Source: Achatina immaculata (taxonomy: Eukaryota > Mollusca > Gastropoda > Stylommatophora > Achatinidae). Taken from it: DNA of 64,000 nucleotides. A program made the position numbers and the translations under genes. Within the stretch, counting starts at the first letter, position 1. Each line of letters starts with the position of its first letter. Below the pieces are notes generated by a model. That model had not been told where the DNA came from, ran no database searches, and saw only the letters and a list, made by a program, of their open reading frames with translations. Location: the NCBI GenBank assembly GCA_009760885.1, contig CM019718.1, positions 32,434,030-32,498,029 of the forward strand, read 5' to 3'. This document shows positions 55,090 to 64,000 of this stretch, piece by piece.

Positions 55090-56007
55090 AGAAAGAACGA
55101 AGCATGTAATCAACTTAAGCAAACACAACACCAGCACCACTATCTTCACCTAAAGACTACATTTATCATTCTTACTTCACTTCTAACATTCACTTCCAGT
55201 ACTACTTTAAAAAAAAAGACCCTCATAAACGAACCAACGGGGAGCCATCACCACAACAGATACGTCCCGTTTTTACGAGAGCAGAGCAGAAGCTGAAATA
55301 ATGACAGCCACATTAACAATTAACCACTCTATTATGTGGGGTTTATGAGTACTTTCAACAACCACTCGCAGCCCGGGCTGGTCCCGCAAATGAAAATACC
55401 ATCCTGGACTATGGGTTTCAATCAATGAGGCGGACACGAGCAGTTCAATAAAGTTAGTTTTCAGGTGTTTGTAGCTGGGCCTCCGACTTTGTGATATCGA
55501 TCTGAGTCTTTGTTTAGTCGGTCGCCATTTCTACTTTGCTTTCATTGTCTGAAATTCTTCTTCTTCTTCTTCTCTTATCTTTCCATCTTGTTTATTCTCT
55601 TATTTCTCTCTCTGTCTCTACCTCTTCTTGACTTTTTCTGTCTCTCTGGGTTATGTTTTTTTTTCCATTCTTTTCCCTTCAAATGTTTCGTTTCCTGCAG
55701 TCCGTTCACGTTTCATCCAGTTTATTATTGTTTATTTTCTCTCCAGTGATCGCAGCCACAGATTTAGAAGAAGGGGAAAACCATGGCGGGGTATTGATCT
55801 GTACGTTCTCTTTGTGTCTGTCTCTCTCTCTTTCTCTGTCTCTCTTTCTCCTCTTTTCTCTTACTATTATTATTTTTTCCTCCATCAGTCGCGGCCAGTC
55901 TATTTCCTTGTCTTCCTTTGTTTTCCTTTTGCAAGATTTTGTTCGGATTTTTTTTTCTTTTGCAAAATATTCGTGATTTTTTTTTTCCTGTAACCTCTTT
56001 TCTTTAT
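55088..56007. other. Unassigned DNA, pyrimidine-rich
   Basis: A CTT run at 55556-55573 and a TC-rich, T-rich tract at 55550-55990. Phe/Ser/Leu-rich frames are compositional. Confidence 0.4.
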
Positions 56008-56270
56008 AAGTACAAACCTGAAGATACTGGAGTGAATCTGGATGGGGAGTGGGATAAAGTGTCTTGCTTTCTTTATGTACAAACCAGAAGCTGTTTCCGT
56101 GAATATAGATGGTGAGTTGGCTATAGAGTCTTTCTCTCTTTTAGTACAAACTTGAAGCTGCCGGGGTGAATCTGGATGAGGAGTTGGCTATAGTATCTTG
56201 GTCCCCTTAGGTACAAACCTGAAGCTAATGGGGTGATGCAGATTTTGAAATATTGGCTTGAAGCCGGATG
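56008..56270. repeat. About 66-bp degenerate minisatellite, about 4 units
   Basis: Each unit starts GTACAAACCTGAAG and contains GTGAATCTGGATGRGGAGT and a GTCTTG pyrimidine block. Confidence 0.8.
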
Positions 56271-56573
56271 TGGAGTTGCCTTTAATGTTTTGTTAGTTGA
56301 TGGAGTGCGTCGAGAAAGAAGATTTCTTAGCAATCTTCGCTAGTGGGGTACAGCTTGATCCCGTCCCAGTTGTTCAGAATGGGGGTAAAGAGAAAGCTTG
56401 TTCTGGGGGGGGGGGGGGTAAAGTTTGAGAAATAAAACAAAGTGCAGTAGGAGAAGAAATGACAAGCAAACCTGACAACATGGCACAGAGGTGAGACAGA
56501 GCCAGAGAATCGGACCTGCAACTCTCGGAAATGACGAGAGGTCACTAACGACTTGGCCACAAAATATTCTTAT
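56271..56573. other. Unassigned DNA
   Basis: A G run at 56405-56418; nothing else. Confidence 0.35.
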
Positions 56574-56632
56574 TAAGACAAGACAAGACAAAACAAGACA
56601 AGACGAGACAAAACAAGACAAGACAAGACAAA
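56574..56632. repeat. (AAGAC)n microsatellite
   Basis: About 12 pentanucleotides with occasional AAAAC and GAGAC. Confidence 0.92.
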
Positions 56633-56839
56633 GATGTTCGGGTAAGCAAGTTTTTCATGGGCTTACCCCCACATCAGCAGCAAGGTACAAGTACAAGAAT
56701 TCAGACAGTCAGAAAATCTGTGGTCCAAATTCAGATTCATGGACCACATGCACACACATGCGCGCGCGCACACAGACACACACACATATACGCTCCCTTC
56801 AAATATCCAGCTCATGTATAAGAATAACAGGATCAAAAC
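56633..56839. other. Unassigned DNA with a CA/CG run
   Basis: ACACATGCGCGCGCACACAG near 56750-56785 could adopt Z-DNA. Confidence 0.4.
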
Positions 56840-56962
56840 AAACATTAGTGGCTTTTCCAAACATTAATGGCTTCTCCAAATCATTGGTGGCTTCTCCAAA
56901 CATTATTGTTTTGTCCACACATCAGTGGCTTCTCCAAATATTAGTGGCTTCTCCAAAACATT
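56840..56962. repeat. About 20-bp minisatellite, about 6 units
   Basis: Units of GGCTTCTCCAAACATTARTG. Confidence 0.85.
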
Positions 56963-58491
56963 ACATTTTTTTTATCTAACATGTTCTTGAAATGAGTCAA
57001 ACAAAGAACATTATCACAAATTAATATGGCTATTATTGTCACAATATATCCCTCTCTCTTTCTCTCTCTCTCTCTCTCTTTATCTTTCTCTCTCCTTTCT
57101 CTTCGATTTCTCCTACTATTGTCTCTAGCTTTCACGTCTTCTCAGGACTACGTGGCCAGAGCGAGTTTAGCTTTAATGGATTTGTACCCGGGACAGAAAT
57201 ATGATCCGTGCCAGCTCTGACCCCAGTAAACACGGGACACGGCGTAGAAGGCCGATCTGGACACAGTAATTGTTACGGCTGCAGGGAAAATCGAATTGCG
57301 TCTTCACAAATGATTAAAACCCGTCCACTTTACAATGCCTACCCTCCACCGCATCTTCAGGTGGAGTTTTTCGCGTGAAAATAATTAAATGGATTCTGTG
57401 AAAGCCAACGAGCCTCATGGACAAAGAGCGCGACAAGGACATTTGGAGGTCAAACAGAGCTGCAATAATACGGCAGCTTTTTTCAACCGGTTGGTTCGCC
57501 CAATTATGTTTTAGTTTGGGATTATGTCGAATACCTGCCACAGACACTCCAGTCTGTTGTGAAATGTCTGATTTGTTTTTCGTCGTCCGTTCACTCATTG
57601 TTTTCTCATGTCCGCTGCTCCATCTTGCCTGGTCATCTAGCTGTCAGTCATCGTTGCCCTGTTATATGTCTCCGTCATTTTAATGGTCCGTCTGTTTCTT
57701 TAACGTCTTTTCTCCTCGCGATTTTCTTTTTAAATATACTTGTATAAGATCACTCCCTATCCGATATTAAAATATATAATTTCCGGTATTTGGCACAGAT
57801 AAGGGACTAAGCACCACTGAGAACGCCCAATGGTATCCTGCAGGGCAGCAACAAATTCTCTTCCCTTCTGGAAGGGCCAGCCCATTGTACGGTGCCTTTG
57901 TTGTGTAACGTTGCCAGCGAGATTGGACGGAAGAGGCGGGGCGATGGGGGTGTCTGTCTCTCTGACTGACAGGTTTTGATAGTCGGTGCAAGGAAGAAGG
58001 TCGGTTCCTTGGTGTGTTTAGACCAACCATCAAACGTCATACATCACACATCACACAGTTACGTGAATGCATGAATGATGTTTTGGTTCTGTTGAATTGT
58101 AACTGTTCTGTACTTACATGTTACACTCTGAAGCAGCAGTGGCACAAAGCCAGGCCAAATAAGATTTGGGGGGGGGGGGGTTGGGGCCCGGACTGCGCAT
58201 ATCTCCCAGGGGTCTGGACGACTTTCCCTGTTAAAAGGATGGTTCGATGGGGGGGGGGGGGGGTCAAAGGGGCCCGAAAGTGGGTGGAAACCGAACAAGT
58301 AATCAGTGTGATGAATTGGGGGGGGGGGGGGGGGGGATCAGTCTTGTACGGCCTTATAACATGAAGAAGTCTTGTACACAGAGCACGTGTGTTATATGCA
58401 GCGGATCCAGAGCTATTTTGCAAATTGGTGCCCCCCCCCTTTTTTTTTAAAAACCACGCCCCCCCCCCTCCCGTAAAAATATCGACTAGCC
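56963..58491. other. 1.5 kb of mostly unassigned DNA; possible terminal exon
   Basis: A pyrimidine tract (57045-57128) ends in two consecutive AG acceptors (57127-57128 and 57144-57145), followed by a frame of 25 codons ending at a TGA at 57218 (MDLYPGQKYDPCQL at its end). I do not recognise the peptide. G runs at 58168-58180, 58249-58263 and 58319-58337 and C runs at 58431-58468 are unusual. GATTGGACGGAAGAGGCGGG near 57921 has a second copy at 59605. Confidence 0.35.
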
Positions 58492-59017
58492 CAGGGTTCT
58501 CAGACTGTTTTGCTGCACGGCCCACATTTATGTGTCAAACATTTTTGTGGCCCGCTAACAGAGCGCTTTATATTTGCAAAGTGTCAATCTAATTTTATAA
58601 AGTGTTCTATTTTCTCTAGAATGTAGAGAGATTCTACACCGACTGTTCTCCAAAATTACGTTGTAAAACTGCACGTTTCAGCAACACGGTCAGAAAGACG
58701 TCGGTGTCGCACTTTAAAAGCTTATGCCGTCTTTATATGTCGTCACATTTCTGTTTGATGCTGGAAGAAACGCTGTCAGGACCATCCTTTCTCCAATAGC
58801 CGTACTGCGGACATGCTAATAAAGCGAACTTCAATTCCACGGCTTGCATCCGTGCAGTCTGCCCCTAGGGCCTAAGCATTGCGTGAAAGTGCGGAATAAT
58901 TATTTTATTGTAACTACCTTTTTTTCTCTTTTTGCTGTTTTGAGAATTCAGCGCGGTCCACAACACCCCCTGTCACGGCCCACATTTGGGCCGCGGCCCA
59001 TGGGTTGAGAACCACTG
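58492..59017. mobile_element. Non-autonomous hAT-type DNA transposon (526 bp)
   Basis: The left end CAGGGTTCTCAGACTG and the right end (reverse complement CAGTGGTTCTCAACCC) are inverted repeats of hAT type, and further in both contain CGGCCCACATTT-like sequence. Flanking 8-mers GACTAGCC (58484-58491) and GATTAGCC (59018-59025) differ at one base, as expected for an 8-bp hAT TSD. No transposase is encoded. Confidence 0.85.
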
Positions 59018-59025
59018 GATTAGCC

Positions 59026-59140
59026 ATTCTGTTTTCATCCAACACGGCCAAGAAGAAGATGAAGAAGCAGTGATTTTGACAAATACATTTTCTTGTTTAA
59101 GGTTTACAGTATACTCCTTTACTTCTGCAAAGAAAACAGA
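59026..59140. other. Unassigned DNA
   Basis: No feature recognised. Confidence 0.3.
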
Positions 59141-59272
59141 CCTTCATCTGTTGATGCTAAAGCTACGACCTTCACCTGTTGATGCTAAAGCTACAACCTT
59201 CACCTGTTGATGCTAAAGCTACGACCTTCACCTGTTGATGCTAAAGCTACGACCTTCAACTTTTGATGTTAA
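59141..59272. repeat. 28-bp minisatellite, about 4.5 units
   Basis: Units of AAAGCTACGACCTTCACCTG followed by TTGATGCT. Confidence 0.92.
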
Positions 59273-59714
59273 AGCTGTTTAGAACTTGATTTTTCCAGAG
59301 TAATTTTTCTGGTTTTATTCTGTTGATTTTCCCGTGAACTTTCACCTGGAAGTTTCACCACCAAGTAACTGTTGTCTGGAAAATGTCCTTGTTCAGTGAT
59401 CATTGTTTCTAACCAAAAATCATTTATAACTTTTTTTTTTAAAAATAACGTGTTTTTTGGCAACGTAGAGAAATAGAACAGTTATGTCTGATATCTAGAA
59501 CAAATGTTTCTGATATATTGAACAATTATTTCTGATATCTTCAGATTCTTCACTATTATCACGAAAACAGAGGGGGGGGGGGGTTAATGTAATAATGCCG
59601 GGAGGTTGGACGGAAGAGGCGGAGCGGTGAAGATGTCTATCATTTTGACAGTCAAGTGTACCGAACAAACGCTTTCTAATATCTTTTTATCTGAGATTAA
59701 AAGTTCCGATCTGT
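59273..59714. other. Unassigned DNA
   Basis: A G run at 59572-59583 and a second copy of GTTGGACGGAAGAGGCGGAG (59606), as at 57921. No gene recognised. Confidence 0.35.
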
Positions 59715-60162
59715 CTATCTATTGCCTTGCCCAATGGCGTGGGGGATACTGCTTTCCCACAATTCCCTGCTCCTACAGCTGTTTATAAGCTGTTCTTGCG
59801 TTCTCTGTTGGTGTCATCTTGTTAATCCATCCAGCGTCTCTCTCTCATTCTCTCTCTGCCTACGTCAGTCTCTTTTGCCTTCTATCTTTCCTGTTGTCAT
59901 AATGTGTTTTAGCGTGCCTGGCCGTAGAACGTGTCCTATGAATGTGAATTGTCTCTGTCTGATTTTTATTGTTGCTTGTTTCATCTCTCCAGCATCTCTC
60001 CAGAATTTCCTCGTTTGATTTCTTTGTTGTCCGTGGTATCTGTAGCATTCTTCTATGGTACCACATTTCAGTGACTTTCATATTACATCGTACTTCATTG
60101 CCAGTCAACCATGCCTTACATCCAAAGAATAAAGCTGACACCATGTACCACTGTAACTCTTT

Positions 60163-60500
60163 ACGTCACATAGGGCTCGCAAGGTAGTTCGCTAATTTTT
60201 CCTGTCTTCGGCGAGTCTTTCAACCTCATCAAGGGATTTTATGCCTATTAATTTGGCCTCTCTTAACAATGTCCTCTTCAGAGTTTCACGCGGTCTGCCT
60301 CTTTTTCTTTGGCCTGTTGTGTTCCATTTTATAGCTCTTTTGGGGATTCTCTGAGTGTTTCTTCTCATCAAGTGACCAACACATGTCCATCTCCTTTTCC
60401 TGATCACCCATGAGACTGGTTGTCGTTCAGTCATCTGGCTTACCTCTGCGGTCATCTGGCTTACCTCTGCATTGTTCTTGAATTCGTTCTCTCCCAACGG
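60163..60500 (-). mobile_element. LINE-E 3'-end fragment inside LINE-D2
   Basis: The minus strand encodes RRNTQRIPKRAIKWNTTGQR, KRGRPRETLKRTLLREAKLI and SLDEVERLAEDRKNW, nearly identical to 61200-61457. Sequence on both sides belongs to LINE-D2 (MVNIL to the right, RKELQWYMVSALFFG to the left). Boundaries are approximate; no TSD was found. Confidence 0.75.
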
Positions 60501-61137
60501 CAGTGATGTATTTCACAGAATGTTCACCATTTTCTGAAACATTCTTTTGGCTTGCATCATTCTGCTCTTTATCTCAGTTAGGGCATCTTCTGTCTGGGGT
60601 GAGTAGTGTCCCCAAATATCTGGACTTGTCCTGTTTCAGCACTGTGCCGTTTTCTGTTATTTTACACTCAGAAATCACTTTTTTTTTCTTTGAGAGGGCC
60701 AGAACTTCTGTTTTCTTCTTGTTTAAGGTAAGGCCATTTTTCTCACTTTCTTTTACTACAATGTCCAGCAGTTCTTATAGTTCTTTTCAACTATTTGCTA
60801 TAAAGACTGTATCATTTGCATATCTCAAGTTGTTCAAGTTATATCCTCCCAATGATATTCCAGGTAGTCCGTCTAATATGCCACATGATATACGGAAAAT
60901 AAATCACATGATAACACACATCCTCGGTGCACTTCAATGTTAACTTCTTGATATTCGCCAATCTTTTGCTCCATTTTTCTTGCTGCTGATTGTTGAAAAT
61001 AGATTTTCTGGTCTTTTCTATAGATGTCTGATTTTTCTAAAATGTCCATTACAACATTATGGCTTACTTTGTCAAAGGCCTTACAGTAACATATAAAACA
61101 CAAATGTAGATCAGTTTTAACTTATATGGCTCTTTCT

Positions 61138-62019
61138 TAAATTAAACGGAACTATTCTAAAGCAGGTGCAGAAATTCAAATACCATGGAGCAGTAATAAT
61201 GTTGGTCACTTGATGAGAAGAAATGAACAGAGAATCCCAAAACAAGCTATCAAGTGGAACACAACAGGCCGAAGAAAAAGGGGCAGACCGCGTGAAACTC
61301 TGAAGAGGACATTATTAAGAGAGGCCAAATTAACGGGCATAAAATCCCTTGATGAGGTTGAAAGACTCGCCGAAGACAGGAAAAATTGGCGAACTACTTT
61401 ACGAGCCCTATGTGACGTTTAACGGCACGGGAAGGATATAAGATATAAGATAAGATAAGTAATAACTTCAGATGGGAAATGCAGAACAGAAATTAGGAAC
61501 AGAATAGGCCAAGCAAAGACTACATTTCAGAGAATGAGAAACATATTAGCTAACACATCTTTATCAATGAATGTTAGAAAACAAGTCCTAAAATGCTATA
61601 TTGAACCTATCTTGTTATATGGAAGTGAATCATGGACAATAGGCAAGTCTGCACAAAAATCATTGGAAGCAGCAGAAATGTGGTTTATTAGAAGAATGTT
61701 GCGAATCCCCTGGACAGCAAAAATAACTAATGAAGAATGTATGAGAAGAGCTGGAGAGACAAAAAACCTTGTCAGAAAGATAAGAGAGAGACAATGTACT
61801 TTCATAGGACATGCAATGAGAAGAGGGGGCATTGAAAATATTATAACAACAGGAAAAATAGAAGGAAGAAGATCAAGAGGAAGACCAAGAGAAATGATAC
61901 TGGACAGGGTGGTGTGAGAGAAGATCATCAACTGAGCTGATGGCCTGCATGAAGGATCGTGTACTCTGGAGAAGCATAATAGCCAATGCCAGTCGGCACG
62001 GCATCTGATGATGATGATG
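61138..62019 (+). mobile_element. LINE-D, 882-bp copy (with nested LINE-E) and 12-bp TSD
   Basis: ATGGCTCTTTCT flanks it at 61126-61137 and 62020-62031. It starts in TILKQVQKFKYHGAVI, is interrupted by LINE-E, resumes TSDGKCRTEIRNRIGQAKTT, then RNILANTSLSMNVRKQVLKC, EMWFIRRMLRIPWTAKITNE, RERQCTFIGHAMRRGGIENI and GRRSRGRPREMILD, and ends in (GAT)n. The 127-codon open stretch at 61534-61917 is the longest intact piece of the family in the window. Confidence 0.92.
61200..61457 (+). mobile_element. LINE-E, 258-bp 5'-truncated copy with 8-bp TSD
   Basis: AGTAATAA occurs at 61192-61199 and 61458-61465. It encodes MRRNEQRIPKQAIKWNTTGR, RKRGRPRETLKRTLLREAKL and a RALCDV end, then has a GATATAAGATATAAGATAAG tail. 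It interrupts GAVI/TSDGK of LINE-D. Confidence 0.88.
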
Positions 62020-62085
62020 ATGGCTCTTTCTCTTTCAGATCTATGTCTGGTGCTAGGCTACTTAATATAAAGGCCATTTAGCTCA

Positions 62086-62192
62086 TATGACCAGACAAGG
62101 AGCTAACAAAGGCTTCTTGGTTCACTGCTTGGTTGGTTGGTTGGCTGGCTTGTTGGCTGTTTGGTTGGTAGGTCTTTCTTGACCAGAGCAGC
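62086..62192. other. Short flank with (TTGG)n
   Basis: GGTTGGTTGGTTGGCTGGCT at about 62129-62172. Confidence 0.6.
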
Positions 62193-63713
62193 TCGACAAG
62201 ATTACAAGGAGTGTTGTCTGTACCCGCTGACAGTTTAGACAAGATTACAAGGAGTGTTGTCTGTACCTCCTAGACAGCTTAGACAAGATTACAAGGAGTG
62301 TTGTCTGTACCTGCTGACATTTTAGACAAGATTACAAGGAGTGTTGTCTGTACCCCGTAGACAGTTTAGACAAGATTACAAGGAGTGTTGTCTGTACCTG
62401 CTGACAGTTTAGACAAGATTACAAGGAGTGTTGTCTGTACCCGCAGACAGTTTAGACAAGATTACAAGGAGTATTGTCTGTACCCGCAGACAGTTTAGAT
62501 AAGATTACAAAGAGTGTTGTCTGTACCCTCTGACAGTTTAGACAAGATTACAAGGAGTATTGTCTGTACCCGTAGACAGTTTAGACAAGATTACAAGGAG
62601 TATTGTCTGTACCCGCAGACAGTTTAGATAAGATTACAAAGAGTGTTGTCTGTACCCTCTGATAGTTTAGACAAGATTACAAGGAGTATTGTCTGTACCC
62701 CGTAGACAGTTTAGACAAGATTACAAAAAGTGTTGGCTGTACCCGCTGACAATTTAGACAAGATTACAAGGAGTGTTGTCTGTACCCGCAGACAGTTTAG
62801 ACAAGATTACAAGGAGTGTTGTCTGTACCCCATAGACAGTTTAGACAAGATTACAAGGAGTGTTGTCTCTACCCGCTGACAGTTTAGACAAGATTACAAG
62901 GAGTGTTGTCTCTACCCGCTGACAGTTTAGATAAGATTACAAGGAGTGTTGTCTGTACCCCGTAGACAGTTTAGACAAGATTACAAAAAGTGTTGTCAGT
63001 ACCCGCAGACAGTTTAGACAAGATTACAAGGAGTGTTGTCTGTACCCCGTAGACAGTTTAGACAAGATTACAAGGAGTGTTGTCTGTACCCCATAGACAG
63101 TTTAGACAAGATTACAAGGAGTGTTGTCTCTACCCGCTGACAGTTTAGACAAGATTACAAGGAGTGTTGTCTGTACCCGCTGACAGTTTAGATAAGATTA
63201 CAAGGAGTGTTGTCTGTACCCGTAGACAGTTTAGACAAGATTACAAGGAGTGTTGTCTGTACCCGCAGACAGTTTAGATAAGATTAAACGGAGTGTTGTC
63301 TGTACCCGCTGACAGTTTAGACAAGATTACAAGGAGTGTTGTCTGTACCCCGTAGACAGTTTAGACAAGATTACAAGGAGTGTTGTCTCTACCCGCTGAC
63401 AGTTTAGACAAGATTACAAGGAGTGTTGTCTGTACCCGCAGACAGTTGAGATAAGGTTACAAGGAGTGTTGTCTGTATCCCGCAGACAGCTTAGACAAGA
63501 TTACAAGGAGTGTTGTCTGTACCCCGTAGACAGTTTAGACAAGATTACAAGGAGTGTTGTCTGTACCCGCAGACAGTTTAGACAAGATTACAAGGCGTGT
63601 TGTCTGTACCCAGTAGACAGTTTAGACAAGATTACAAGGAGTGTTGTCTGTACCCCGTAGACAGTTTAGACAAGATTACAAGGAGTTTTGTCTGTACCCG
63701 CAGACAGTTTAGA
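62193..63713. repeat. 43-bp minisatellite, about 35 units
   Basis: Units of GACAAGATTACAAGGAGTGT followed by TGTCTGTACCCGCAGACAGTTTA in two parts. Starts at 62412 and 62455 give the period; CCCCGTAGACAG units are 44 bp. At least five spacer types (CGCAGAC, CGCTGAC, CCGTAGAC, CCATAGAC, CTCTGAC) recur in blocks, showing duplication of multi-unit segments. This is the largest array in the window. Confidence 0.96.
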
Positions 63714-64000
63714 CCTACCATCCGATCTAGAAGGATCGTAAAGGAAACTGTGAATTTTAAACTGGTATTTACCTAAGCCTCTCTCAATCAAACCATCAAA
63801 GATGTTATCGGCACTCAGACTTAGCTGTGTTATTGTCTTCATTCAGATCATCATAGGAATGGTAATGGATTACCGTTTGATCTGCATGACAGACAGCATT
63901 CTCGGGCATCTAACGGGCCGAGTGATCAATAAACGTTTTATTCATGAGCCGACCATCACGAAGCTCATCAATTGTCGCTCATGCCGGTTGTTAAACCGTT
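63714..64000. other. Unassigned DNA at the window end
   Basis: No open frame of note and no repeat recognised. Confidence 0.35.

Larger units (their letters stand above)
59715..62085 (-). mobile_element. LINE-D2 (D-type), old host element with nested inserts
   Basis: On the minus strand, from the right: an RT start readable as LYIK then SERAI (split by LINE-D), KTDLHLCFICYCKAFDKVSH, EVNIEVHRGCVLSCDLFSVY, NNLRYANDTVFIA (Asn for the first Asp of YADD), GLTLNKKKTEVLALSK, GTVLKQDKSRYLGTLLTPD, EIKSRMMQAKRMFQKMVNIL, then a LINE-E insert, then ALFFGCKAWLTGNEV, VTEMWYHRRMLQIPRTTKKS. Many stops and frame changes. It is related to LINE-D but clearly divergent. Confidence 0.78.

Noticed and set aside
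62193..63713. Resemblance to a CRISPR array (regular repeats with short variable parts)
   Set aside because: The whole unit is repeated; the variable part is 7-9 bp and drawn from a few recurring types. No cas gene, no leader, eukaryotic context.

Overview
The window looks like eukaryotic (animal) nuclear DNA, most likely from a lophotrochozoan such as a mollusc. The reasons are several families of apurinic-endonuclease/reverse-transcriptase LINEs ending in short tandem tails, an I-type LINE with an RNase H domain, tRNA-derived SINEs with A and B boxes, a hAT-like miniature transposon, and very many minisatellites and microsatellites. The taxon is an inference from element style. I found no intact host protein gene, rRNA gene, genuine tRNA gene, LTR retroelement, CRISPR array or bacterial-style operon. 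Most long open frames are translations of tandem arrays whose unit happens to keep a frame open, or broken transposon frames.

Layout. 1-11 kb: about a dozen minisatellites, two tRNA-SINEs, a LINE-B fragment and a LINE-D copy with an 11-bp target-site duplication (TSD). 11.3-14.5 kb: a 3.2-kb near-complete RTE-like element (LINE-A) inserted in an older LINE-D-type copy. 14.7-20 kb: more minisatellites, a SINE and little-known single-copy DNA. 20.3-22.8 kb: a CR1/L2/Jockey-like element (LINE-F) carrying a nested SINE and a nested copy of a (GAA)n-tailed retroposon, called R1 here. 23.1-24.1 kb: a 34-bp array. 24.9-31.4 kb: two LINE-B copies, the second split by a 1.5-kb R1 copy. 31.5-46 kb: minisatellites, SINEs with TSDs, a LINE-A tail fragment, LINE-D fragments and a third LINE-B copy. 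46.4-51.1 kb: an I-like LINE carrying nested R1 and LINE-B insertions plus an internal tandem array. 51.2-54.2 kb: LINE-C with an internal 50-bp x 10 array and a nested LINE-B. 54-59.3 kb: mostly unassigned DNA with a hAT-type MITE. 59.7-62.1 kb: LINE-D-type elements nested in each other with LINE-E inserts. 62.2-63.7 kb: a 43-bp array of about 35 copies.

How it fits together. Fifteen insertions can be bounded by eye from matching flanks (TSDs of 8-13 bp), giving a relative order: D-type, F, C and I-like elements are older hosts, while B, R1, the tRNA-SINEs and E are younger guests. Each LINE family carries its own short tandem 3' tail, which accounts for several microsatellites. Minisatellites fill roughly a quarter of the window (hand sum about 16.7 kb), and two arose inside LINE coding regions. 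The least familiar item is R1: three well-bounded copies (338, about 1,090 and about 1,520 bp) with variable numbers of two internal repeat modules, a conserved 3' end, a hairpin in one copy and a (GAA)n tail, but no coding capacity that I can see.
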